DNA of 64,000 nt from assembly GCA_032158265.1 (NCBI GenBank), contig JAVTIF010000001.1, positions 2,108,001 to 2,172,000 on the forward strand, read 5' to 3'. Numbering within the stretch: position 1 is the stretch's first letter; each line of letters starts with the position of its first letter. This document shows positions 1 to 9,560 of the stretch, piece after piece. Origin of the DNA: Bacidia rubella. Taxonomy: Eukaryota > Ascomycota > Lecanoromycetes > Lecanorales > Ramalinaceae. Both the position numbers and the translations under genes were made by a program. Under the pieces are notes generated by a model that worked only from the letters and a program-made list of their open reading frames with translations, did no database searches and had not been told where the DNA came from.

Positions 1-222
1 TGCACTGAATGTCAGCCCTGGGATCTAGCATGACTGACCATTACTCGGCCTACCTTCACTCTCATGATGTGATGGAATTTACATGCGGTGTTTGGAGGTC
101 TTGGCTTTTTCGGATCTTGTTTCTAGGAAATTGAAGCTGGCTTCTCTGAGCTACAAAGAGAAAAGTCAACAATTACGGCAATATCGTTGAAGGGATGGCA
201 GAGATCTTGGTGAAGGACAGGC
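1..222. other. left edge, no gene seen
   Basis: Downstream of the minus-strand gene that follows. It probably holds that gene's 3' untranslated region. I see no coding signal on either strand. Confidence 0.4.
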
Positions 223-867
223 TTACCCTGATGGGGTATGTGCTTTAAGCGGTCGCTGCAGTAGGGAATTCATCGACACGCGGCGCTTCTTCCGGGCATC
301 GTAGCCAGTGGTCTTTTCGGATGCTGATTGCGCTCTGTCTTCTACGGGTAGCAAATCATCCAAAGCAGTTAGACGGTCGGTGTTGCCTTGTGGCTGACTC
401 GTTCCGGATGTCGCAGTCGAATTAGGCACGGTGGAACGTCGGTGGGAGGCACTGCGAAGATGCATTACTTCTCTATCCCCGGAATCCGTTCCATTGCTCT
501 CCTGTGGACCGGTAGATTCTCCAGGACTGGATGCCTGGCTCCTTCGAAGCCGTGGATCGACCACATGACTTGGTGTTTCACCCTCGCCTGTAGACTCCAG
601 CACAGCGTCCGCGGCAGCCATGTGAGGTGAGCCAGGGTTAAGACCCGTCAATTGATGCCAACCAAATTCTGCGCGGCTTGCAGTTCGCTTCATCATACGT
701 ACGAACATGCAAGTCTTCCGTTGAGACATGCAACCCACGCAACCTTCAGTCTCTTGCGTTATTACGCAGTTGACATCAGCGGACCTGCATGCTTCACACC
801 GCAGGGAGCCTCGGAGGACCGTAAACATAAACTCTTCGACGTTGTCGGTGGCGAATGACTTGGTCAT
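223..867 (-). CDS. small zinc-cluster-like protein, family member 1
   Basis: Single exon, 214 residues, starting at an ATG. Near the N-terminus (Cys24 onward) six cysteines are spaced C-x2-C-x6-C-x8-C-x2-C-x6-C, which is the spacing of a fungal Gal4-type Zn(II)2Cys6 cluster. The basic residues that normally lie between Cys2 and Cys3 and contact DNA are absent, so DNA binding is doubtful. The cluster is followed by a hydrophobic-F-x-R block and an aromatic-rich stretch. The rest is Ser/Thr-rich and looks disordered, ending in a basic KKRR patch that could be a nuclear signal. Two relatives lie on the same strand at 5201-5920 and 6879-7403 and share the block LRCxxC...CxxC...C[LM]F[VT]R. The function is unknown. 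A degenerate regulator or a zinc-binding orphan family is inference. Confidence 0.6.
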   Translation of the reverse strand: MTKSFATDNVEEFMFTVLRGSLRCEACRSADVNCVITQETEGCVGCMSQRKTCMFVRMMKRTASRAEFGWHQLTGLNPGSPHMAAADAVLESTGEGETPSHVVDPRLRRSQASSPGESTGPQESNGTDSGDREVMHLRSASHRRSTVPNSTATSGTSQPQGNTDRLTALDDLLPVEDRAQSASEKTTGYDARKKRRVSMNSLLQRPLKAHTPSG

Positions 868-1234
868 CTCGATAATTCAAAGCGTTTTGTAAAGACGCGG
901 CGGTTGACAAAGATGGAGGAAGCTGCGGAACTCGAAAGACCACGGGATCCGTTTCCTTTTTTTGACCGATCCGAATCTCGATCGTTGACAAGATTGCTCA
1001 AAAATAAAATGCTGCTAGTGGCTATTCGGTGCATAGAGCAAAGTCTCCACACATGTGACTAACAGGTCGAGACTTTCCCATTTCCCGACCATATCGGCAG
1101 GGTGCCTTGATTGCAGCTACGTGGGGTTAAAGAGTAATCTAGACGTGGACACCGTCTCCACTACTTTGACGCCCGTATTGCAAGAATGTTTGTCAACCTG
1201 TGCAAGCCACGGCTCAGCTAGACATGCAGCTTGA
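868..1234. other. spacer upstream of the first zinc-cluster-like gene
   Basis: Short open stretches occur in several frames, for example from 913 on the plus strand, but they are broken by stops and none is convincing. It probably contains the promoter of the minus-strand gene ending at 867. Confidence 0.35.
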
Positions 1235-1578
1235 ACTGCCGAGCTGCGAGTCGTTTTGACACTCGATCAGGGGGTCAATCAACCTGCAATCGTCCCTTTA
1301 TCAACGCTATCGATTGGACCACGTAGAAAGACACGGCAAGGATCATGGAGGCGAAAAGTGTCTCCACATATGAAATACGGTAAGAACAGCATAATATTCT
1401 ACCTGTCACATTTTACTCTCTAGGGCTGAGATGGGTACCTGAGTACTTGTGGGGGCTCTTTCCCGGATCTAGCGTGCATGCAGAGTGGCTTGCAGCAAAA
1501 CATGCAGTGCAGATCGCAGACAACACAATCATCAGAGAGTCGAGATTATGGGAGATCGGTCCCGTTGAGGTAGAATAA
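1235..1578 (+). pseudogene. decayed coding fragment, family unknown
   Basis: An open stretch runs from 1235 to 1379. It can be joined across a 44-base GTAAGA..CTCTAG intron (1380-1423) to an open stretch ending at TAA 1576-1578. The second part reads like a folded protein, with an LRWVPEYLWGLFPG block followed by a charged helix-like tail. Upstream, the frame is closed by a TGA at 1232-1234, and neighbouring frames also look partly coding, which suggests frameshifts as well as substitutions. No start or promoter is evident. I do not recognise the family. It could be the last exon of a dead gene or a small real gene; the first is more likely given the decayed sequence that follows. Confidence 0.35.
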
Positions 1579-2059
1579 TTCATAAAGGCGTGCAATGTTC
1601 TTACTCTTACAACGGATTTTACAACACCATTCTCAAGGCAGACCTAGAAAGACAGTCTCTAAGGCTTTCAGGAAGAGATTTTCTTCAATTATCCAGCTGA
1701 TTAATCTAGTACTGTGACCTGGCTCAAAGTCTGATCCTGCAAATGCCAAGAAGCAATTGAATTCTCAAATGGCATTATCATCTCGCCCTTAAGAGCGACG
1801 AAATGTCCGAAACGAATTCTTTGGGGAAGAAAGATGCCTGGCTTGCATTGAGCGTGATGATATTTGCAAATTTCGGGATCTCAATTGCAAGGAATGCTAC
1901 TTCTGCTTGCGTAATAATACGTTCTGCATCTTTGGTCAGTGGATTTACAATAATAAAGAAAGTTTTGCTTCCAACATCTTAGACAATAAATAGAGACCAC
2001 CTAATCTCACTGTCCATCAATCTATTTCTAGAGCAAAGCCGCCTACCTTACCTCTTTAA
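1579..2059. other. AT-rich spacer
   Basis: AT-rich, with no open frame of note on either strand. It lies between two decayed coding fragments. Confidence 0.35.
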
Positions 2060-2812
2060 ATCACCGCTCAGCAGGGATTGCAGATGATATATAACAATCC
2101 TATAAATGGGAATATGGAGCATTCAATACAAGAAGCAGCATCACGCTATGCAACGCCTGAAGTAGAGCCTCAGCTTCCACGCTTGCCCCCTATAAAGCGG
2201 GCTACCAGCAAATATGAACGATAAGGGGCCATAATAAGGCCTATAGTTGCACTAGGCTATCTTCGAAGATCAGGCACAGCAAGACATTCAGTTGATACAA
2301 CCATTATGTATAGTTCTGACTAGACATACGACATCAGCAGTAACACGCCTTATCTTCCAAGTGATAATACGATACGAGGAGACGTCCAGACTGCTAGCAT
2401 GGGTTCTGAACCTGCCGCTTAGCCAAAGGTCTTTGATTGGCGTATGAGCCTAGAGACTACTGAAGGAGATATATCACCCGAATACATTAGCTCTAACCCA
2501 TTGGCAGCCAGTGACGAGACTGAGTCAGCATACAATAACTCGCGCGACACTTCAAATTCAGCGGCTAACTATTTATTTGATAAATAACACATCAGCGCCA
2601 ACCAATCTTCCTTCAAAGTTAACATAATACTATATATGTCGCGTATAAGATTTATCAAGAGACCTAAAGCAACCCTAGAATCAAATACAACTTTAGCACA
2701 TAGATAGAGCCTTTCCGTAAATGTCCCACTAAGCACATCGCCGCCGCGAGCAGCTAGGTATAATGAGCATAAAAAGTATAATTCAATCTCCAGGAAGAAC
2801 ATTTCCTAGTGA
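2060..2812 (+). pseudogene. decayed open frame with stops at former Gln codons
   Basis: One plus-strand frame stays coding-like for about 750 bases and is interrupted by five stops: TAA at 2222, TAG at 2321, TAG at 2420, TAA at 2585 and TAG at 2702 (first base within one or two). Every one is a single C-to-T step from CAA or CAG. The possible start is an ATG at 2114. Composition between stops is protein-like, with Ser/Asn/Pro-rich stretches, and I do not recognise the product. The stop pattern fits repeat-induced point mutation, which changes CpA to TpA. A gene or a transposon-derived sequence that was once duplicated is the likely origin. The ancestral product is unknown. Confidence 0.5.
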
Positions 2813-2820
2813 CCAAGTTC

Positions 2821-3112
2821 GAAATCGAAGGGTAATGCAATATAGTATTGACCGAAAGCAGTCAAGTATACGAAGCCCTATTATAAGGTCAAGTTGAAAT
2901 TTTCCCACTCAGTCCTCTTTCCGTCTTAGTGTTCGATAGTGATTTTAATTCAAACGCTAATTATCTCCTGGAAAGCCCGATCGTAAGGGCCCGAACCAAG
3001 CTTGTGCCTACTGCCGACAGAGCAGGGTCAGGGTGAGCTTTCTCATCTTTATATACGAGCTTGAGGGATTATCGTCTGAGCAGGACTGACTGGTGAACAG
3101 TGTGAGCATTAG
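2821..3112 (+). pseudogene. relic of a Zn(II)2Cys6 transcription factor
   Basis: From 2985 the frame reads a clear first half of a fungal zinc cluster, ACAYCRQSRVR, ending at a GTGAGC donor (3033). A 68-base intron containing CTGAC and ending in AACAG at 3100 leads into Cys-Glu-His and then an immediate TAG (3110-3112). Introns between the CxxCRxxKxK half and the next Cys are common in this family, so the intron and the motif support each other. The TAG is one C-to-T change from CAG. The second half of the cluster and all later domains are not readable. Stops also lie upstream of the motif. The gene is dead. The motif is visible directly; the decay mechanism is inference. Confidence 0.5.
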
Positions 3113-3600
3113 ACCTCACAGTACGCACGGGTGAAACTACCTATCGAAAATTGAAAAGAATACAATACATAAGCTAGTCTAATGGTATGGATAAGGGTAT
3201 TCGTGGTGTGACTAGAGATCCATTCGTCGGACTTTTAGCAGACATTGAAATCTGTGCTTTCGGCCTTTTAGCTTACTTGCTCTGTGATGAATGCAGCCAA
3301 TGAAATTATGCTATTTCGAAGACTATTAGCATGAACATACATCTTCCTTATTCAATTCCTGCGTTGTGGTTCTCATCCAGAGTCCCTCATTGTTATGGAT
3401 CTATTGGAGGCTTTAGGAGGTGCTGATCCAGATTGGGCATAGTGTCCGCTCAAGTGTATCTATATCGTATTCTCACTTAGTCTACAACTCAGGCAGTACA
3501 ACTCCACCAAGACCACCCTTCCAGCCACTCCTATCTCCTCTTTGATATTCTTCTACTTTCTTCAGAACCTTGAGGCATTACCAAAAGGAAAAAGCCCTCC
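3113..3600. other. decayed, AT-rich sequence
   Basis: Scattered short open stretches without a stable frame. It probably continues the decayed regulator or an unrelated relic. No intact gene. Confidence 0.35.
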
Positions 3601-4290
3601 GTGAACTTATCTTACCGTCCAGAATGTTTCGGATCCAGACTGAGCAACCGGAAGCGGCCAGACAAACTCAATGGCTTAGTATTGGCATCACCCTATCATC
3701 CAATACCATGTGCATTTATGAGTTTTGTTCCTCTAGACGGTGGCTCCCGCAAGAGGTCGTTACCGGCCGATGACCGTCGGCTCGGCGGGGGCCAATATTA
3801 ACAACCGAACAAGATTGTCAAATCGCAACCAGCCTAGTCCGCAACCCCAACAATGAGATCGATAAAAGAACTTGCTAATACAGCCGACCATAGGCTTTAG
3901 ACCGATGTCCCGGCTCCAGAGGCTCATAACAAGGTCTCTAAAACGCTGAAGGTATCTAGCCGACGCATTTCTCGCTAATATCTAGACGGATGGTCCGGCC
4001 GGGGACCTGCCAAAGGACTACCTCCAGTTAGCCACGCTCTGATGCTATCGATAGACCGATATCCAAGGGAAAACTGCTATCGATATGCTGGATAGGAGGA
4101 CCGCCGGAGTGATGCTGGGTAGGGAGTTCCTTTTTTTATTGAACTGCGTCAACGTCGGCCGTTCTCCAATTATACAGCTCAGCATTTGCTCAGGTATGTA
4201 TATGGTCGGTCCGGAGCCTGCGTCGGGCGAACACTACGCCCGGCACTTAATACATCGTCCGTTAACCAGCTTTTCTCCGCAGGGTATGAC
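3601..4290 (+). pseudogene. second decayed open frame with stops at former Gln codons
   Basis: The frame that begins at 3601 is open to TAA 3799 and then continues coding-like through TAG 3835, TAG 3898, TAA 3976, TAG 4093 and TAG 4120 to a TGA near 4288. The first six stops are each one C-to-T change from CAA or CAG, and TGA is one such change from CGA. The stretch between them is rich in Arg, Ser and Pro and is not recognised. It lies about 0.5 kb after the zinc-cluster relic and could belong to the same dead gene, or to another one. Confidence 0.45.
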
Positions 4291-5200
4291 ATCCAGTGAG
4301 CATGGCGGTTCTCCGAGAAAGACGAGTGAATGTGGTTGCGAACAATACCGTCTGTGCTGCTGCCGATGGTGCTTTCCCATGTTAGAGCTTTATGCCAGCG
4401 CTGCGGAAATTCTTGAGAACGATGGAAGGTTCGTCGGTAGGGAGTCTTCAAGTGATTCTGTGGGGTGCTTGGATGGGGTGACTTCTAAGGCCTCCGCTTT
4501 GGATTAGATGATGTCGTACCGTTCGTTGGGGATATCGCTGATATCGTAGCTCGTGGTGCTTTGGAGGCTTCGGATGCCGGGTTGATGCTATGTAGTTGCA
4601 TTACGTATATAGCGGTCCCGCTACCGTTGAGGATGCCAAACAAGGCAATTTCCCATCACCTTGTGCATCACAGTACACTTCAATCACCAGAGACTTACTG
4701 AGACGAGATCATGTCCAACTACGCTATGGGAGTACATCGAGCACTAGGTACCGGAGTTCAGCATAATCGACAGAAACCGTCAATGTGGTATGGCAAGCCA
4801 ATGTGGTTCGGGAAATCCGAATTGCTCAGGCGGTCAAGACGCGGACCTTAGCATGAGAAAGAAGAAAGTGGACACTCAGAGTTGTATTGACGCTCAGTGA
4901 CCATTCCTATCGCCTAGCTTGATTGCATACAGTTTTCATCTCTGTTCTAATCATTTGCTAGTATGCCGAAATCAATGTTTTCACCAATCCTGCTAAGACC
5001 ACCCTCATGCTCGCAAATTTCTGTACAGCACTTTCTTTCCCTGCTTAGATATCTCACCGGAGCTTAAGAACATTGTAAACCTTCTAGTCTGGTGGCCTAA
5101 TCAGAGGCGCTTTCCTCGTGCTTGTTCATCGATCTCCCCAGTTTCCTCATTTCTAACTACCAGCCTCTTTCTTGGAAAGGGCCCCGAAGAACTTGGTTCG
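4291..5200. other. gene-free spacer
   Basis: No supported gene. An open stretch from 4085 to 4507 in another frame is Cys-rich and probably arises by chance over the decayed sequence. A short hydrophobic open stretch at 4501-4600 is noted under rejected items. Confidence 0.35.
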
Positions 5201-5920
5201 TCAGAGTCCTGTGCACAGCATGTTAAGGAGTGTCAAAAGATGATCATTGATTGTAGGCTTCTGTACCTCATCCATATATCTCGCAGCTGGTCGCTTTCTT
5301 GGTAGCTTGAAGACCGTCTTCTTAACGTGACTCTGCACAGAGTTGTCTTCGGCCATCGGATCAATTATACTCGCATTTATTGTCGCATCTTTGTTGCTCT
5401 GAGGTTGCTTCATAGCTCCGGATGTGGCCTTGGCTACCTTTCTACAAACAGCGGGCAGAGGACTGGTAGCAGCAGGAGCCTGAACGCCTTTTTCTTGTCC
5501 CTCTCGCGTTGTATCGCTTTTCTTATTGTCTTCCACTTGCGCTGGACGGGTCTGATCACCGCGTTCAATACGGTCATCAAAGTCGTCCTTGAGAGTTGAG
5601 CTTTCATCATCATTGGAAGAATCCAGTGAAGGCCGGTGACCTTGCATTTGTTGAAGAGTGGACATAGTAGCGGTTAGAGCACCGCGAGCAGATTCACTGG
5701 TGAAGATGTCCCAGTTGTAGGCGAGGGGTCCTGCTGTCTTTTCAAAGGTGCGGGTAAAAAGACATTCCTGGTCGAGTTTCGAGCATGCTGTGCAGCGCCA
5801 CTTGCCCTGGAACAAGGTGTATTTAACATTCGATGAGATACAGGACTGACATCGTAGATCTAGTTTGAATTGCGCGGCCTGTAGTAGCACGACCTTCTGC
5901 GCTGGGTTGGTGAGAGCCAT
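5201..5920 (-). CDS. small zinc-cluster-like protein, family member 2
   Basis: Single exon, 239 residues. The first Cys of the cluster is again residue 24. The pattern is C-x2-C-x6-Y-x8-C-x2-C-x6-C: the third cysteine of the family pattern is replaced by Tyr while all spacings are kept. A canonical two-zinc cluster could therefore not form. The block after the cluster (CLFTR...TA...W) matches the other two members. The middle is acidic and Ser-rich, and a PRKRPAAR patch near the C-terminus is a plausible nuclear signal, as in member 1. The gene lies between decayed DNA on the left and member 3 on the right, all on the same strand. The function is unknown. Confidence 0.6.
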   Translation of the reverse strand: MALTNPAQKVVLLQAAQFKLDLRCQSCISSNVKYTLFQGKWRCTACSKLDQECLFTRTFEKTAGPLAYNWDIFTSESARGALTATMSTLQQMQGHRPSLDSSNDDESSTLKDDFDDRIERGDQTRPAQVEDNKKSDTTREGQEKGVQAPAATSPLPAVCRKVAKATSGAMKQPQSNKDATINASIIDPMAEDNSVQSHVKKTVFKLPRKRPAARYMDEVQKPTINDHLLTLLNMLCTGL

Positions 5921-6878
5921 AATGCTTGCTGCGACAGTCGGACGGTCGAACGGATAGGACGTAAAGTCGAGGGAAGAGCCCCGCTTTTATGTTTTCTAAA
6001 AGATCAAAATTTGCTGAGTGTCATTTGGCAAGTATTTAATCACAACGCCGATCGCCGATCGCTCTCCGCATCGCATTTAGACTAGGACCACCACAAGACA
6101 GCATGGATTCAGTAGGTATCCTAAGGCAAAGACTTTTAAGCCAATTGCGTGGACGGTAGACTTTAAATGCAAGATTGCAGTATACTACGAAAGCGTCCCA
6201 ATCAAGTCTGGCCTTGTATTGTACCGGCGTCAACGAGCCCTTTCTTGTGAAACTCCTGTTGGGGTTTCTTCGCCATACTTTAACTCTCACACAGCGTTGG
6301 AAGAATGTACTGCACCCGCGCCTGCTGTCTGCATTCAAGGACATAAAGCTGATCTCACTAGTTCTCCACCATCAATGGTACATTTCGAAGAGAATCACAC
6401 ATCGGGCTTCACTGTATGTACAGCCATGCTGGACTGAGCTAGCCTCATCTACGAACATCTTACATCAAATCCTCACTCAAGAGGCCTTGCCAACACCCTA
6501 TCCCTACCAGAGGCCAGTCTGAATGGCTTGCAAACTTCTTTTGAGGGCTGTACTCATATCAGCAACACTATACGCTTGCATCTCTAGAGATCACGAACCT
6601 TGGACCTTCATAACTTGGCATAAATTTGAATCGCCTAGGACCTATTACTGGGCAGTCACACTAACACAACATTCTTAGTCCGAGTTTGGTGGATCCGATA
6701 TATGAGTCATGCATACCTTAACATTCTTTCCAGCGTGCTCCTCGCAAGCAGATCCCTGCGGTCGTTTCTTTTGCTGACGCTCGGTTGGGTCCTGCGGTAC
6801 TTGGCTGCTAGCAACGACGCGAAGATTTAGTATGGACTGGCCGTGAGGGTGTGGGAGGAAACATTGTCTCCAGTCAAC
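5921..6878. other. spacer between family members 2 and 3
   Basis: Overlapping open stretches on both strands (plus 6175-6522, minus 6036-6344) show no recognisable domain. On the minus strand at 6723-6842 an open stretch contains a basic ERQQKKRP patch resembling the C-terminal basic patches of members 1 and 2. It might be a missed last exon of member 3, but I found no convincing intron. Confidence 0.35.
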
Positions 6879-7403
6879 TTAGCGGGGGAAAGTCTCTTGG
6901 AGCTGGAAGGTTCGACTAGATAACCCAGAGGCTTGTACATATGATGTAGGCGGGTAATGAGGCACTTGTCCCAAACCAGATCTTTCCAGACTTTCGTTCT
7001 TCATCATCGCTCCATTGCCAAGCTCCACGACTAGTTCCAGTTCTCGGATAATGTCAAATGTGTCAGCTGCAGCCGAAGCAGTCTGCACCGGAGACGGGAG
7101 CCCGGTGTCGCTGAGCTTTGCGCCGCATTCCGGATTTAGATCTTCCGTTGGTTCGCTATATTTCGACTCGTCATCACTGTCATCTTGATTTTGAGCTAGC
7201 ACCTTCCAAGCCAAATTCTCGAAAGGAGCCGTGACTTCAATGGACCTAGTAAAGAGGCAAGGTGCCTTAGATCCCTGTGACACACAAGACAAGCAGCCTG
7301 TGACACTCCTGGCAATCTGACACCTTGCATCAGTTTCTTTGCAAGCTTGACAGCGAAGCTTTCCAGTAAGCTCAATTGGGCCTTCGTACTGAGTACCTGC
7401 CAT
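6879..7403 (-). CDS. small zinc-cluster-like protein, family member 3
   Basis: Single exon, 174 residues from the ATG at 7403. This start is chosen because it gives the same short leader before the first Cys as in the other two members. An in-frame ATG at 7526 would add 41 residues unlike theirs. The cluster is C-x2-C-x6-C-x8-C-x2-C-x8-C, followed by CLFTRS and a TA...W block. All six cysteines are present, but the basic DNA-contact residues of true Gal4-type clusters are missing. The tail is acidic and then Ser/Gln-rich. It lacks the C-terminal basic patch of its relatives unless an extra exon exists downstream near 6730-6840. Confidence 0.55.
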   Translation of the reverse strand: MAGTQYEGPIELTGKLRCQACKETDARCQIARSVTGCLSCVSQGSKAPCLFTRSIEVTAPFENLAWKVLAQNQDDSDDESKYSEPTEDLNPECGAKLSDTGLPSPVQTASAAADTFDIIRELELVVELGNGAMMKNESLERSGLGQVPHYPPTSYVQASGLSSRTFQLQETFPR

Positions 7404-8208
7404 GTGGTCGTTGGTAGTTCCGTTGTACCACAAACACGGGACGGGGTAACATACGTGTAGAAGTGTCAATACCTTGTCTAGGCACCAGAAGTGGCGAACA
7501 TCAACTGAGCTATATTCACATCTCATCAAATCGCCACCCGATTCCCTTTCGGAGGCCTTATTTGACGACTCGGCTCTACTCGACGACCGTTGATAAAGAG
7601 CGTTATTTCAAGAGCAAGTACTGTGCGACACAGCAGAAAATGAGTGTGCCAGTGTCGCTATATTACACCGCGGGCATAAGGCATTTTCTGCAGGTTTGGA
7701 TGGTAACAAGTCATCAAGAGTGGCTACGTCATCCGCTACCGAAGACACTGCGCAAAAAAAAAATTGTATGGGAACGAAGAGAATAGCATCTTAGAAAAAG
7801 TTGACATGATCTTGAAATATTTACCAGCTCTTGACGGCATGTGCATCCAATCGTACAGATTGTCGTGTAGTGTTACGGTGACCACCGTTAGCAGTTGTCT
7901 GTTAGACTCTTGACAGTATACATTAATAACAAGATAGGTTGGCTTGTGGATCTGACCTTTGCGCTGGGGTACGCAACAAGTCGTACAGCGGTGCCCGCCA
8001 AGTCAGCTTCAAAGGCACCTTCTAGGCCTTGTGCTGCATCGCTAATCATTACCCGAGGCCTGATGACTTCCCAAACCATCACGGTCGACAATGTACTTGC
8101 CACCGGCAGAGAGGATTTCAAGTCAATAATTGGCTATGCATGTCCCATACAATCATTTCGGCATCAAGAAAGCAAGCAGTCCATGCAAAGGCTCACCAGT
8201 GAACACGA
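7404..8208. other. spacer
   Basis: No supported gene. Short open stretches on both strands (for example plus 7895-8284) are antisense to the next gene or lack any motif. Confidence 0.35.
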
Positions 8209-9077
8209 TCACCAACGCTTAAACCACCCACGACCACCACTTCCGCGCTCATGGCGATGGATCCTATCCTCGGAATCTACATAGTCTCGGTTCCGTGCAC
8301 CATCGTAGTAAGGCGGGCTGGGCGAGCGGTAATGGCGTCTGTCACGTCCCCGGCTCATGCTCCGCCTGCCCCCTCCTCCGTATCGACTACCCTCGTCCCT
8401 CCGGCGACGACCATCTCCATAATCGAATTCGTCCAGATCATCATCGTAACGGCGATGATTGGAGTGCTCACCGTAAGCTGGGAGCCTGTCGTCACGAAAG
8501 TCGGAAGGCCCTTCATATGACCTGTCTGAGATGTCGTCCTCCCGATACCATTTGACACCACCCGGTTCTGATTCCCTTCGCTTTCTAAAACTCCCAGATT
8601 GTGCACGACATGTAGGTGACCAGTCACTGCGGTGGTCGGTCGGCTCTAATTCGTAGAAGCCAGATGCTATGGCGCTTACGACGCGGAAGGGTGACGAATG
8701 GTCGCGGTTATAGACAGATTCGCCAGGACGGAAACGGGACCCACACTGTGTTCATATGTTAACACTTCAGCACTAACAGCCATATGAGCACGTTAGACAA
8801 CGTGGGAATGCTTACAGCCTCTCTCATAAACGGTGGCGGAGGTAGTGGTGCGATGTGGGTAGGCTCTCCCCAGCGGTAACACTGCCATCCGCCCTTCTTC
8901 GGGTATACAGGTTCCTGGAGGCAAAGTAAGCAACAGTCACCATCATAAAAGAAGTCATTGGCCATGACGTACATAGTCGATGTGGTAATGATCGTCGCAT
9001 GCGAAAGCAGGAACATAAGAGTCGTTTTGGTGCCGATAATCACGATCGCCCCTGTTGAGGTGTGGCCACGAAGGCAT
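8209..9077 (-). CDS. Arg/Gly/Tyr-rich protein, three exons
   Basis: Exons are 9077-8973, 8914-8816 and 8745-8209, giving 246 residues. The introns (58 and 70 bases) start GTACGT and GTAAGC and end CTCCAG and ACACAG. Both junctions are phase 0, and all three exon lengths are multiples of three. The first exons encode a short N-terminal part with a Trp/Cys segment (GGWQCYRWGEP) and a proline run. The last exon is open for 179 codons and becomes strongly Arg/Gly/Asp/Tyr-rich from about residue 150, with RYGGGGRR and RSPSPP repeats typical of RGG/RS-type RNA-binding tails. No folded RNA-binding domain is recognised. No single exon begins with a usable ATG apart from the short first, so simple ORF calling misses this gene. 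A role in RNA metabolism is inference from composition only. Confidence 0.6.
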
Positions 9078-9560
9078 CTTGCTGAAAGCTATTTCTGATG
9101 CTGAGTGCAAGTCTCCTGCCGAAGAAGACAAAAGCAGACACCATGAGCATGCCTTTATACGTTTTGCGGACCTCACCGAGGCCCTTGAGTTCACAGTGGT
9201 ACAGTGAGTTGTGCAATCGTTCGAAGCTCGGGCAAGTAAGCAACTTTGCTCATTTTGACACTCAGTACGACACTCAACAGACCACATGACCTTTTACATG
9301 CGACTTTGAGCCCACCGGTGTTGATCCTTGTAGGCGATCCTTACTAGCAACCAATGGTGACCTCTCATGCAGAACTAGGCAATTGAAGATCTTAGGACCT
9401 GTCCAGTTTGTCGTCGTACAAATCAGGGTCCATGACCTTCTCCCGCCGTCATGTAGTACCAGCTAGATGACGTTGATCTGGCACAGAGAAAGGCGTTGTA
9501 CTGTCTCAAGGTGTATGACAGAGACCATACGGTCGCGACGCTGTCGGCTCTTTGTCAATT
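9078..9560. other. spacer between two minus-strand genes
   Basis: Probably holds the promoter of the Arg/Gly-rich gene and the 3' end of the Asteroid-like transcript. No additional gene seen. Confidence 0.4.

Noticed and set aside
4498..4600. Open stretch reading DDVVPFVGDIADIVARGA, reminiscent of small membrane proteins of the DUF4112 kind.
   Set aside because: Too short, flanked by stops in the decayed region, and the resemblance is weak.
7404..7526. Longer N-terminus for zinc-cluster-like member 3, from an ATG at 7526.
   Set aside because: The extra residues have no counterpart in the two relatives, whose first Cys lies at residue 24. The ATG at 7403 fits better.
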